64,000 nucleotides of DNA from Sequoia sempervirens (Eukaryota; Streptophyta; Pinopsida; Cupressales; Cupressaceae), in the NCBI GenBank assembly GCA_007258455.2, contig VDFB02193867.1, positions 566,893,742 through 566,957,741 of the forward strand. The letters run 5' to 3'. The notes beneath the pieces were generated by a model. It worked only from the letters and a program-made list of their open reading frames with translations, did no database searches and was not told the origin of the DNA. Both the position numbers and the translations under genes were made by a program. Positions 34,343-46,022 of the stretch are shown in pieces (position 1 is the first letter of the stretch; the number at the start of each line of letters is the position of its first letter).

Positions 34343-35092
34343 GGGTATGTGTAGAGTGGCAAAAAATTTAGAAAAATAATAGTTAGGAAATTTGACCTAA
34401 AAAATTGAATAAGTTATCTATATTATTTCAAAAATATGTAAGAATAGAATTTGTATAAAATTAAATGTAGTTTCTAAACTACTAGGCTTATTTAAAAAGA
34501 CAAAAAATCTATTTGGTGAAAATTTGAAATTTCAATGTAGTAGTACTTATATTTCAGGGAAAAAATAAGTAGGTGTTTGTCTAACCACCCTAACCACAAT
34601 AAAATTATAATATTTTAGATATAAGTAGAGGACTCATGTCCTGATGTGATGCATATTTTTTTGTAATTTTTTTCCAAGTAAATAATTAATTATGATTTTT
34701 TTATTACAAAATTAAAAAATATATAAAAACTTGTATGTCTGACCACCTTAACTTGGTCAAAACTTCATGAAATTCAAATTTTCTTTTTTTAATCCTATAG
34801 TATACGAAGCATAGAATGTGATGCATGTTTCAGATTCAAAAAATGTGATACCATTTGAAAGCTATAGATCTTTTTCAATCAACCTATCGATTAGGACATT
34901 AGTCATAATTTAAATAGAAAATTAATAATAATTATTTATTAAATTCAAAGTAAAGTATAATTTATATTGGTGGAAAGCTGAGAATCTCCTTTAAAAACCT
35001 TTTTATTTCATCAATTTTGGGTAAAAAAAAGTTGTCAACCACATACCCATCATATTGCCACTTTTTGGCCCATCATGATCTTGCACATACGC
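34343..35092. mobile_element. Terminal-inverted-repeat element, copy 2
   Basis: Homologous to copy 1 in the same orientation, 750 bp. Its left end (GGGTATGTGTAGAG) lacks part of the terminal repeat and about 30 adjoining bases, and the right end reads GCACATACGC, so this copy is damaged. Confidence 0.7.
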
Positions 35093-37440
35093 ATGATTTG
35101 AATGAGTTATTTTGGTAACACTTGTTTCTGGTGTCATCTATAATGTCAATCATGGATTTATATTGTAATAATGGAAAAAAAATTCTATCTTTAAATTGGT
35201 TGTCTTTCCCCCTGCATAGGCATATTTTGGTAATTTTACGTGCATTTACAGGTCAACAAATTATTTTAAACTTGGATGGTTTCCATGGTTGAAATGGAAA
35301 TGAGACTCTGTCCACTTAAGGAAATGGCCTTTATTAGGAGATTAATGGGGGCATTGTCAAGAAAACTAGGTGCAAGAAAACTAGAAACCTGCAGAGTCTA
35401 TCTATACTCATCTAGTGCTAAAGGGATATTTCATGGTCATTTTCTCCAATAAACAAGAAAAAGAAATTTTTTTCAAGATGTAGTTTGTTCATGAAGGGTT
35501 AGTCTCTGGTGTTTAATTTCATAGAAAATATTTTGAGCATGGTTCCAGTATGGGTCAAGTTGCCCTTGCTTCCTAGTGGTTATTGGAAAAGAATCGACCT
35601 TCTGAAAAATCAAAGTGATAGGTGAGTACATTACTACATCTGAATTTACTAATTATCATTGTATTTTTAACTATGTAAATATCTGTGTCAATATTTATTT
35701 GGAGAAACACTACTTAACGACAATCATAATCCCTTTTGGTGTAGGATTTGCAATGAACAGAGTAGTGACAAAAAACCCTAGGATTTGTTTATTTCTAAAT
35801 AGAGTGAATGCATTATGTTGGTTCTATATTCATTACAAATATATATTCTTTTTGAAAAGATCAAATACAATAACTAGTCATGCAAAAATCCCTCTATGAA
35901 GATGCAAACAGATAATTGCAGTATGGATGCTCTAATTTTTCTCTTTAGATGCTAGATTCTCTTTTTGATTGCAAATATTATAAGTGCACCTGATAAATGA
36001 TTTGGAAGTGAATGGATGTATGTCCTTCCATACAGATCCAAAGATGGCACATAATAGTTACATGGGAAGGGTTGGATCAGAAAGCTGTTGAACTGACTTG
36101 AGTCAATCCCAAAATTGTAGATATGAACCTAGGCAAGAAATGGATAAATTGAGGATCAAGATAGGTCCTTTTGAATGCATGAGGATGTGATCAGTTTAGC
36201 TTGGTTATGTGGGAGCTTTGAGAAGAAATTGTGCCTCTTATACATGTGCCATTGCATAAATGGTAAAAGAAAACTAGGTCAAAGTGAGTCCAAATCACTT
36301 TGGGTATACAACAAAATATACACATATTAAGGTATATAAATACATAAGATTGTCTAAAGAGACTCAAATTTCCCATAATTTTTTTTGCATGGGGTAGTGT
36401 GAATGCACTCAAAGAAGTGGTTTGAGTTAGTCTATTGTGTATTTCACTTTTGAAGGACTAAACACATATGCAAACAGATCCAAACCCAACTCATAGACAC
36501 CTAGAAAGAAGAGATCAACACACAAGAAACAAAGAAATAGTTTGAGGAGGCAGAATTTCCTGAGGTCCCATGTGCTAAAAGAGAGAGAATATATTTTAAA
36601 GGAATTCTAAAATTATTCGACAAGAGGACTTGCTTTGAAGGTCTATGACTTTTCAGGCCATGTAAATGTACACAAACATCTAATTATTGACATTGGATTG
36701 TTAATTTTTTAGAGCATGGTAAGTAGATCTCGCATTCGAAGAAATAACCTGAATTACAAAGTAGCTTAAAATGAAAAGTTGCAACTAAAAAAGTAGTGTT
36801 GCTGGAATACTCAACCTATATTCACATATGATCCATATGCACCAAAGGTTTCATTGGAATCTTAGTAATAATGTTTAGCGTGTCATCAAAATAGCTAGCA
36901 TGGGCACAAAGGTCAAATAAAAGCCCCTTGTGGCTGACATGCACTTCAAAATCAACTTGTACAAGCAAGGTAAATAAAATCAAAAATTAAACATCCTAAT
37001 TGAGATCCAGAACATATTTCTAAGGAGTTCATGAAAATCCGCAATCATAGTGGTAATTAATATATGAAAAACATGGCAATAAGCCAACATTGTCTACTAG
37101 AAACAAATAGTCGATAGAATGAAATGAATAATACTTGAGAAATTGTAGAGGTTTCACCACTAGGAGGAGCAGGGGCCATGATGGGTAGTGTTGCACCTCC
37201 AATATTATTTGGCATAATTGGGGGGTCATGGTAGAGCTTACCGAAGGCGTATGAACAGAGGATATAGGGGAGCCAAACTAAAATGCTCCAACTTAATTGG
37301 GTAATCTCCTTGCTTCAAAATTTGACCAAATGCTTTTTCTTTCTTTTACCAACTCAGACCCTTATTTCAAAATTGAGAGACAATACCAATAGTTTCCAAA
37401 AAAAGGCCCCTAAGGGAAAGCACAAGGAATTGCAGAGACA
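35093..37440. other. AT-rich DNA, no gene recognised
   Basis: Frames up to 94 codons (35615-35899) show no motif. No repeat shared with the rest of the window was noticed. Confidence 0.45.
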
Positions 37441-37557
37441 ACAAATCTCAAATGGGTGGACACCATCAGCGTAGACAAGGCACGTGAACTGTTTGACAAA
37501 CTACCTCTAAATAATGTGATATCATGGAATTCCCTAAGTGACACATTTTCACATTGA
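37441..37557 (+). pseudogene. Pentatricopeptide-repeat (PPR) gene scrap
   Basis: The frame beginning ACA at 37441 reads VDKARELFDKLPLNNVISWN and then SL before TGA at 37555. ARELFDxxPxxNVxSWNxL is the signature of a plant PLS-class PPR repeat, used by organellar RNA-binding and editing proteins. Only one 35-residue repeat is present, and the sequence before 37441 in this frame is not PPR-like, so this is an isolated fragment. Confidence 0.6.
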
Positions 37558-37847
37558 AGTAAGTAGCCTCAAACAAATGAGGAATAAGAGAAGAAAAAAA
37601 TTCTCATGAATTGAAATAGAGGAATCCCACATTTTTTACTACTTTGCCGCCACTATTGGTTTCTGCTCCTCCAAACTCTTCTTTGCTTGTATTGAACTTT
37701 GAATTCTTCAATTTGGCAAGATGCAACTTGAGAATAAGATTTCATTAGGGTTTTAAAGTATGCTTACTCAAATGGAAATAACGTGGAGAGAACATTTAGG
37801 TTTTAACAAGAGTAGGGGTAAAATTTGGAAGATGGAAAGCGACTTAC

Positions 37848-38126
37848 CTGAAGTTTCTACACAAATTGTGTCAAGTTTTCAATGATGCCGATGAGAAAAC
37901 CCTACTATCACAAACCCACCTGGACTCTTCTTTCAAGCAGAAAATTTTCTTCAAAGAAAAGAAAATCTAATTGTGTCGTGTTGTCAAGGATGTCGATATT
38001 TTTCTTCAAATAGAAATTAGGGAATTCTATTGAAGTCTCACAGTAGAGATGATCTAATTCTATCTTGTTATCAAGGATGTTGATATTTTTACATCTTCTG
38101 CAATAAGCGTTGTGCCGATATTTCAT
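37848..38126 (-). other. Exon-like module F with three internal repeats
   Basis: On the minus strand this segment ends at a GTAAGTCGC donor, like modules A-E. It consists of three related units: NINILDNKIELDHL, NIDILDNTTQLDFL and, after a frame change, IGIIENLTQFV. It appears to be the least fragmented piece of the same unrecognised repeat-containing gene. Confidence 0.35.
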
Positions 38127-38508
38127 TTTCTATAGTAACTGCTCTATTTATTACATCTTCTTAGTAACTACTATGCAAATATTTCCATCTTCTGCAATAA
38201 CTGCTCTATTCCATTAGGGAAAAATGATGAGTTGTTGGGATGCATTTCATCATAGTTGATTTCCTATCCACCAATCTACACCGTCAAACATGAAAAGACC
38301 TCGCAAAGACTAAGCATAAGAGGCATTCGACATAATTACTCCCTTGCATGGCAGGGATTCTGTAGCAACCCATTCACCCAAGGAATTAAACATGATAGAT
38401 TAATTGTATTATTTTATTTTTCCTTTCTTTAAAATTAGTGAGTTGATTTTTAATAAATTTCTTAAACAAATAATTATCATTTTTTATATATTTAGCTTAG
38501 TTTCATTT

Positions 38509-38691
38509 TTTGTTTTTTGAAGAGTATACACTTTTGACTCAAAGCTATGGACCAATGAGGTCACAAATGGGGGATCTCATCCCCAATTTAAACATTCAAC
38601 AATTACACCCCAATGGGGTTTGAACCTTGATGGTAAGAACATGACCACACCAACTTAGCCATCACCATCATACTATGCCACTATTGGCAGT
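38509..38691 (-). mobile_element. tRNA-derived SINE with 12-bp target duplication
   Basis: On the minus strand, Pol III box A TGGCTAAGTTGG (38661-38650) and box B GGTTCAAACCCC (38626-38615) are spaced as in a tRNA. The body ends in an A-rich tail (TTCAAAAAACAAAAA). The target duplication TTAGTTTCATTT lies at 38497-38508 and 38692-38703 and matches exactly. Boxes, tail and long duplication together are diagnostic of a SINE moved by LINE machinery. At about 183 bp it is of normal plant SINE length. Confidence 0.88.
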
Positions 38692-38703
38692 TTAGTTTCA
38701 TTT

Positions 38704-41254
38704 ATTATCAAAGTTATAAGATATTTTTTAAGATGTATAGTTTAACGATATACATTTAATTATATAATATTTAAGTTTATTTTAAAGAATATAGTAATTT
38801 TTTGATAGAAATAGTATTTAATTAATTGAGATAAATATTTTTTCAAATTTTTTTAAAATAATAAATAAATCTATTATGCACAAATAATCTAATAAAAAAC
38901 ACGAAAAATCAAATTAGTTAACTCATTGATTAAAATAATTTACTCAATCTTCTAAAAAGAAAATTATTTTATAGATAAAACTCAATTAAATAATTCTTTG
39001 AGATAAATAAATAAAGAATTCTATTAAATCAATAAATGAGCTAATTAACTAACAATAGACACCATCTATCCTCATCCACTCCACCATTAATAGGATAACT
39101 CTCAATCTAAGATTGCATTAAATCTTTGTATCTATACTTGAGATTGTTGTCTGTAAGACCCCGCCTCGTAGGTACTTAATACAACTCTAATTTGTTAAAT
39201 GTTTTTCTTGAATTGATGATTAGATATATTATGGATGAAAAATAAGGTGATCTTTTTGTGATATTCTTGCATTTAATTTTGACATTATGTTTATTGTCAC
39301 TACCATGAAGGTGGAATGTGCTCACATATTGTGGAAAGCAAATTGAAATTTTAAATGGATTATAATATAACTAAAGTATAAAATATTCAATTAACATATT
39401 TATGTAATATCCAATTGTTACTTATGATTGTGTTGGTATTGTGCAGGAAGGAAACGGTGATAGCATGGAAGGGTGAACCATTGAGAGAAAATAAAAATAC
39501 TTTTCTTGAGGGAAAATGGAGTGTCAATACGAGAAGGGAAAATCTTTGGGTAGACCGAAATACATCTCCTTGTGATCATGAATTGGACCTCCCTTCTGGG
39601 GCTTAGAACAAGTAAAGTTAATATGATGGTATGTTATGGTGGTGTGGGTTGTTATTAAAGGGATGACTAATTATGTGAATGTAAGTGGGTCTAAAGTTTG
39701 GGAACCCTTATCCAAGTGTGAAACTCGGATGGAATCTTAAATGGGTCATTAAAGTGGGTTGTTGGTCAATTTTCTTGGTTGGGATGCAAAAATAAACCCC
39801 CTAGGGTCTATACCATAGTGGTAGGGATCAAGTGGGCATATAATAGTGCACCAAGGACATGATTTGACCTTTGAAAAGCCCTCATAATGAAGAGTGACGA
39901 GTTTTGGTAAAAAAATGAGATGAAAAGATGGAGGGGTTGTCCAAGTGCAAGTTTCTTCTTCATTAAGGAAGAGACTCTCATTGATGGAGGTAGGTATACT
40001 CCACATCTCCCCATCCAAAAGTTGCAAGTTGAAACTAATATATTTTTAGGGAGGAAGAATGAGTGGGTGTTACCCACTTCTCCTCTTGGAGAACTTGAGT
40101 AGAGATGGAAGAAAGAATGAGAAGAGAGGAGTCCACTTTTTTGGAAAGATAGTGATCAAGATGTTTTTGGCTTGGAGAGGAAAGATGGTTATAAGAGTCA
40201 GTCCCTTCAGAAAAGAGATAAGTTCCTCCTATTTCCATTTAGTTGTAAGAAAGTGATATAATGTATGAGTTTATGGTTGAAAATAGAAAGTGGAGAACCT
40301 AGATGCAAGAAATTAGTGCTATGTTAGTTTTATTCCTTATAAAAATGAGATAAGACTCCATTGATCCTTGTGGAGCTAAAATAATTCCTTGCTCGGGGGT
40401 ATGGCTAGAGCCCACAAGGCTCCATGACGCCATTGTGGTAGGGTGGAGAGCAAGCCCAGAGTTGTGTGACATTCTAGTATTTAAAAAAAAAAAATTGTTT
40501 GTAACATGGAAAGCTGGTGTTTGATGCAACATAAGAGAAAATGAAAAAGGAGCAAGATTTATTTTCATTGAAATATTTTCATCTAAAACAAAAAAAAAGA
40601 AAAGAAGAAGGAAGAGTTTACAATCTTAAATCTTGAACTAAATATTACCTACTTTCCATTGGAATCCCATATAAAGAACTTTGTTGTATTATTTGTGATA
40701 AAAGTGTTGATGATTTCATTTTATTTTTTTTCGCACAAATCATGGATTTGATGGGAAATTTTTCACTAATAAATAAAATATTGAGTTTAACCTTTAGAAA
40801 CCCTCCCTACTCCCTATTCAAATCTAGAGAGAATGACTTTTATTTACCAATAAAATTTCTTTCCAAATTAGGCTGTATATTGGATAAATCTGTATAATTA
40901 AAATTCTTGGAGAGTGCAATCTACCCAAGAATACCCTACACCATCCTTATGCTAGAGTGAGATAAATTTACTAAGGTAATAAAAAAGAGTGTTATCTGTC
41001 CAAACATTATATTCAAGGAATGTTTACTATGAGATCTTTCAGAATTTAACACTTGATGAATAAATACTTGAATGTACCACATATATATACATAGAACTTG
41101 TTTTCATATATTAATATATATCCTTTTGATTTACCTATACTATCACAGAAGGATGCTCACATATTTTTGTCAAGTATCAAATATAAATTGCCTCATTGAA
41201 ATTCAAAGAAATAAATAATAATTATAACAATGAATAAATGATATATAATAATCT
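38704..41254. other. AT-rich DNA with LTR-like fragments, no gene recognised
   Basis: At about 39151 the sequence TGTAAGACCCCGCCTCG resembles a gypsy LTR start, but no matching end or duplication was found. A poly-A run at about 40482-40494 may mark a retroposon end. Overlapping frames of 60-92 codons between 39749 and 40568 show no motif. Confidence 0.35.
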
Positions 41255-41422
41255 TAAAATCTGGCTGCGAAATAGCTATGCCACCAGTGCTAGAAAGTTT
41301 CTCAGCAGACACCAGTATAGAGCGAGTTAAACCTCCACATAGGTCTAAAAAGCTATTTGCAAATGTGCCAAATCCTTCGAGCACTTTTCCAGTATCTCTT
41401 GGACCCTCATCGCTGCTAGTCT
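41255..41422 (-). pseudogene. Exon of an unrecognised minus-strand gene (fourth visible exon)
   Basis: The minus strand has a T-run and TTTCCTTCTAAAG, a strong 3' splice site, then a frame with GKVLEGFGTFANSFLDLCGG and LTRSILVSAEKL. Composition is protein-like and without stops for 56 codons. It lies downstream of three other exon candidates on the same strand (41518-41606, 41640-41735, 43047-43126). The family is not recognised. Confidence 0.35.
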
Positions 41423-41517
41423 CTTTAGAAGGAAACAAAAAAAAAACGACATGATTAAGAATATAGGAAATTTAAATTGTATTGTCGCTTGGAACTTTTC
41501 ACCAGCCCTCAAGTAAA

Positions 41518-41606
41518 CTAAGTGTTCTCCTTTACAACAACTAAAACTTTGGGAAAATTAGTTGCACCCACAACCAACCATTCTCCATTTTTTGGCACAC
41601 TCAACT
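41518..41606 (-). pseudogene. Exon candidate of the same minus-strand gene
   Basis: A TTTTTACAG acceptor is followed by LSVPKNGEWLVVGATNF and PKVLVV, then either GTAAAGG as a donor or a stop 6 codons later. It reads as a beta-strand-rich protein segment. The plus-strand frame over it (41522-41770) is its shadow. Confidence 0.35.
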
Positions 41607-41639
41607 CTGTAAAAATCAATGCAGCGCAGAGGTGTTTTT

Positions 41640-41735
41640 TTTTAACACATGCTTCTGCAGGAGCCGCCCCATTCAATTTGTCAAGACTTCTTCAATTTTG
41701 GCCCCTGCTGGACTTCTTGTCTTCTCTATCAGACC
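41640..41735 (-). pseudogene. Exon candidate of the same minus-strand gene
   Basis: A TTTTCTTTAG acceptor leads into EAWSDREDKKSSRGQN, then a stop, then SLDKLNGAAPAEAC. The internal stop suggests the gene is dead, or that the exon is shorter than drawn. Confidence 0.25.
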
Positions 41736-43046
41736 AAGCCTCTAAAGAAAATGGTAAGAGTTTTGGTTGATAAAGTAGCAAGACCATAATGAAATGAGAC
41801 TATAACAGACAAGACACTAAAATATGCAGCAAAATAAGAAAAGAAAAAAATGGGAGTAGAGGCGCTAACTATCATATTAGCTTTCAATATAAGGGACTAG
41901 TCAATGTTTTGTAAGGCACCACCACTGTTGTAATTTAGCAATGCTTCGATCTTGTCAGCTCTGTCACATGAGGGAAACTTTTGTTGCGTTATGAAGTAAT
42001 GCGTATGTCAGTTGGTGAAAACAATAGGAAGATAGGAAACATCATTATTAAATACAATAAATTGCTTAGCAGAAGACTTGAATTTCCACTCCTCCTGTCA
42101 AGTCAGCCTGTGAGCCATGCTATGCAACTAGTTAACTTGTAGTTGAATGTATTTGTTACATTAATAGTCCCCATCAAATCGTGTGCACCTTATGGAAATT
42201 TTCACTACAGCCAGTCAAGCTTTCATCAGGGTGGTTTCATTGATTAGAAACATTTAATAGCAAACCAAGATATCTTGCAATGCCCCACTTGTCAGTGGAA
42301 AGTTACTGGAAACTAAATTGTCAAGAAAAGACCAGCCATCAATCTTAAGGGTAAGGATGTTGTGGCCGGTGAAGGAGTAGCTAGGCATTAAAATAGCATG
42401 TACTGAATTTCAACGCACTGGAAATCTTTTAAGGATTTTAGCTGGTGAAAGTAACACTCCATTTGGTGAGTACCTCTTTATTTCCTTTATGAAAGAGGGG
42501 GCTGCGAAAAAAGACCAGGTGAGGATTCATTGTATTAATAGTACTGGGGTGGCGTGTTTGGTAGCCTAATCAGAACCGTAGTAATTACCCCATGTAATAT
42601 CAACAATTAATAATTTGGTATGAAAGATAGTGCTTTCGTGTGAAGCATTTATCTAGCAGTCCATTGATAGCCGTGGGACTCGACCATAGGATGATTGTTT
42701 GACATCATGGTTAAACTCCCTATTTCCTCATAGTTTAAGCAGCATCGAGTGGGCAGTTCTGGATGATCATGGTAATGTCATAGAAGTTCTTGGACTGCAC
42801 CCTACTTCACCATGACAAAACTTTAGAGCGAGATTGATGTATCTTATAAGGTGAACGATGCCTAAATCCAGCAATAAAATCGTATTCAACATACTACTCC
42901 TAGCTGCAATTTTGGAAATCCCTATTGTTATGAGTTCTACATTTTCTTCCCCATAAATAGGACGGGACTGTCACCAAATCAACTTCTAAATCCTGCTATT
43001 TATATATGAACAATCTTATCGCAATGTTAGATAAAATATTTCTTAC

Positions 43047-43126
43047 CCGTAACCTCATGGTTGAGAGCCTTGTGTCCTACAGTTAAAGCACCATTTTCCT
43101 TTAAATCAACTCCCTTCATTGTTATG
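43047..43126 (-). pseudogene. First exon candidate of the same minus-strand gene
   Basis: The minus strand gives MKGVDLKENGALTVGHKALN and HEVTG, then GTAAGAAAT, a good splice donor. An AG lies just before the ATG, so this could be an internal exon. 1.3 kb separates it from the next candidate exon. Confidence 0.3.
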
Positions 43127-45612
43127 CTAGCTATCCATCAAAAGAAAATATGAGTTAATGCAACCTCACCTCTTTTTGGGATAATTCCGGTGGGTAAGTA
43201 ATTGACTATATAAGATGGTTGATGTTGTTTAAATTGGATGCATCATTCTGTGTACATTAATAAGTAGTAAACCTTTCTTTATCTCAATCACTTAAGCTCG
43301 GTTCTCTTACATGAATGAATTGGAATTAATTGCCAGTAACTTTTTATGCAACCAATTCTATGCATATAATGATTTAATAATGAAACGTGAATTAATCATC
43401 AGCTATTAATAGAGTATTTTAAAGTCCATTATAACTTCTTTTTTTATTTAATATTATTATTCTGGAGGCATCGTTCTACGGAAAAATCAAATATAAGGGA
43501 AAGAAGATCCTCCAAAATAATTAGAAACGTATGACTTTTATAAAAGATAAAAAAATAAAACATTCAAGTAAATCTAAAAAGAGAAGAGGATTCTAAAAGT
43601 TAAAAGGAGGCCTACGTGGCTTTTAGGGTTAGAAAAATAAATGAAAATATAAAAATATAAAGAGGTTAAATGGATTTTAAAAATATTAGCATTTTAAATT
43701 ACTTTCATGTTTTAAAAATTAAGTTTTTGTTTCTTAGGTTTAAGTTATTGTTTTATATATGTTATAGTAATGAAAGTAATTATTATTTAAAAAAAAAGAG
43801 TTAAATTATTGTTAGGAAGGTGTATTTTTTTTTGGGATAAGTTAAATGGATAGATGATTAATAAATTTTTAGATTAAAAGAAAAAAAATTTAAAAAAATT
43901 GATTGACTCAGCAATTACTTTATATTCTAGGGGTTTAATATAAATAAGTGGTCCCTCAACCTTTGTAAAATCTATTCTAGTTTAATATGAGAAGAGTCTC
44001 GGAAACCTATTCATTTAGTAAACTCGTTTTGGGTAAATTAAGTTAATGCATAAGTATGAAAAGGACATCGTGTATGAGGGTGACAACTATTCCCTACTCC
44101 TTGGACAAGTCTCCAAATTAGTTTGGATTTTCTTTCTGTCTTGATCGATCATCATATGGTTTGTTGGTAATAAAAAGTTCCTTAGAATATTAAAAATAAA
44201 ATAAAAAATTGCATGTTATAATGTGATAGACTTGCCTTGAGAAATTGGGCATGCAGACGTGTTATCTTAGTAAAATGCTAGAGGCAAAGATTCAAGCTTA
44301 AGGATAAGTTTATCGTTGGTAATGGTAGTAACCGTGTTAGCTCATTCGACCAATTATAGTGTCAATTAGCTTAACGCTTGTTCTTAGAAAAAAAAAAAAT
44401 AATAATAATTGTCACATTTTCTAGTTTAAGATTTTGGGCATGACAATTATAAATTGTCATAAAACTTTGCAGGATAATATTAATATATTTTAATCCTTAG
44501 TAAAATTATTGTCCATAATAATCAAGTATATTTAATATTGAATTATTTTATTATAAGGTTTCTTTTTAAAAATAAGTACATAATTATATTGATGACAATG
44601 TGAATTAATATATTCTATGGTTAATTAAATTATGCGAATATTAAAATTGGGAGTGAAATTAAAAGCATTTAACTATGTGAATGGTATTAAATTTTAATTT
44701 TACAAGTCCAGTTAATAATGGGGTTAAGTGAGTTATGTTTAAAGGTTTGACAACTATTTAATTATCAGTTGTTAAAGTTAATAGTAATAGTAAATGGGAA
44801 AAATAATAATAAATGCTAAAACTCATAGTAAAGTATTGGTAAAACTATTATTAACAATGGTAAATTTGTATTACCTTGATGATATTAGAAGTAAATATAG
44901 AATTGGTAAATTAGCAAATATATGTAATTAATATTAATTTGGTAATACTATATTTAGTGTATAATATTAATATATAAATATTAAGAGAGATAATAATAAT
45001 GATTGGGTAAAAATAAATAAAAAATTGTTGGGTTTTTGTGTTGAAAATTTCGGGCATGACATTGTCTTTGTCTATAATTTTGTTGGATGTTTGGTTGTTG
45101 TTATGCAACTGATTAGAGGCTTTGTAGCTGGTTTGATGTTGCTACATGCTTTATTTTGTAATCTTCTAGTTGTTGTTTTGTTATAGCCATGTACTCTTGC
45201 TCTATAATTTGATTTTTTTTTCTTTTTTTTTTTTTCCAATTAAAAAAAAAGATTGCATGCTAATTGTTAATCCACATCTTAGAAATCGTATATATTGAGA
45301 TTAAATCATTCACTTGAAATAATCATAATCTTGGTTTAAGTAAGTAGATGCACAAGCAAAAAACATACAAGTAGAAAAATCAATAGTATATCTACATAGT
45401 ACTCTATCAAGTCTAAGTGTGCATTGATGTTAGAATAATGAATTTAAAATATTGTTTTTTATTTTCAAATTTATTCTTCTTTACATGCTTACAATATAAT
45501 TTAACCATGTATGTTTAACTACACAATATAAAAACACACCTAAAACAAGACCACAATTTCTTAATATGAATATAAGACACATATTTAACATAATAAATTA
45601 TAACCTTATTTC
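43127..45612. other. AT-rich DNA, no gene recognised
   Basis: Long runs of A and T; no coding frame above 65 codons; no repeat shared with other parts of the window was noticed. Confidence 0.5.
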
Positions 45613-45617
45613 AACAC

Positions 45618-46022
45618 TATTGGAGGAAATTAATTAATATTTACTCTAGTGCTTAATGCAAACTTAGGAAAAAATCATTTAGTTTTGATTGTGAGTGTTA
45701 TTTCTTTAATTATGCATTTCAATTAGTCAAGTGCTTTACTCTTTTTGTTGCACACAAGATAAAGTCACTTAGCTGATTCATGCATTTTGTTATCTCACTC
45801 CTCTCTCAGTTAGAACTCCATCATTCATGGTCTCATGTTTAGTTCGCCTGAGTCTACATAAGGATATTCAATCCTTCATTGTATTCATTCAGTAATCAAT
45901 TCAATAATCAATAATCATTATTGTTTCACATATTTTTCTATGTAATTTCTCATTCATGTGCAATAGGTTTCTCTTTAGAATATCATTTAGGGCTTTTGGG
46001 ATCCCCACAACGGATTCTTTCA
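45618..46022 (+). repeat. 5' LTR of the 3.1-kb element
   Basis: Ends GGATTCTTTCA immediately before the primer-binding site; direct repeat of 48370-48758 with scattered substitutions and short indels. Confidence 0.88.

Noticed and set aside
40330..40494. Possible SINE ending in poly-A
   Set aside because: No convincing Pol III boxes or flanking duplication.
39151..40620. Possible gypsy LTR starting TGTAAGACCCCGCC
   Set aside because: No matching terminus, target duplication, primer site or second copy was found in the window.
44270..44410. tRNA-like segment before an A-run
   Set aside because: Box A and box B matches are poor in both orientations and no duplication is visible.
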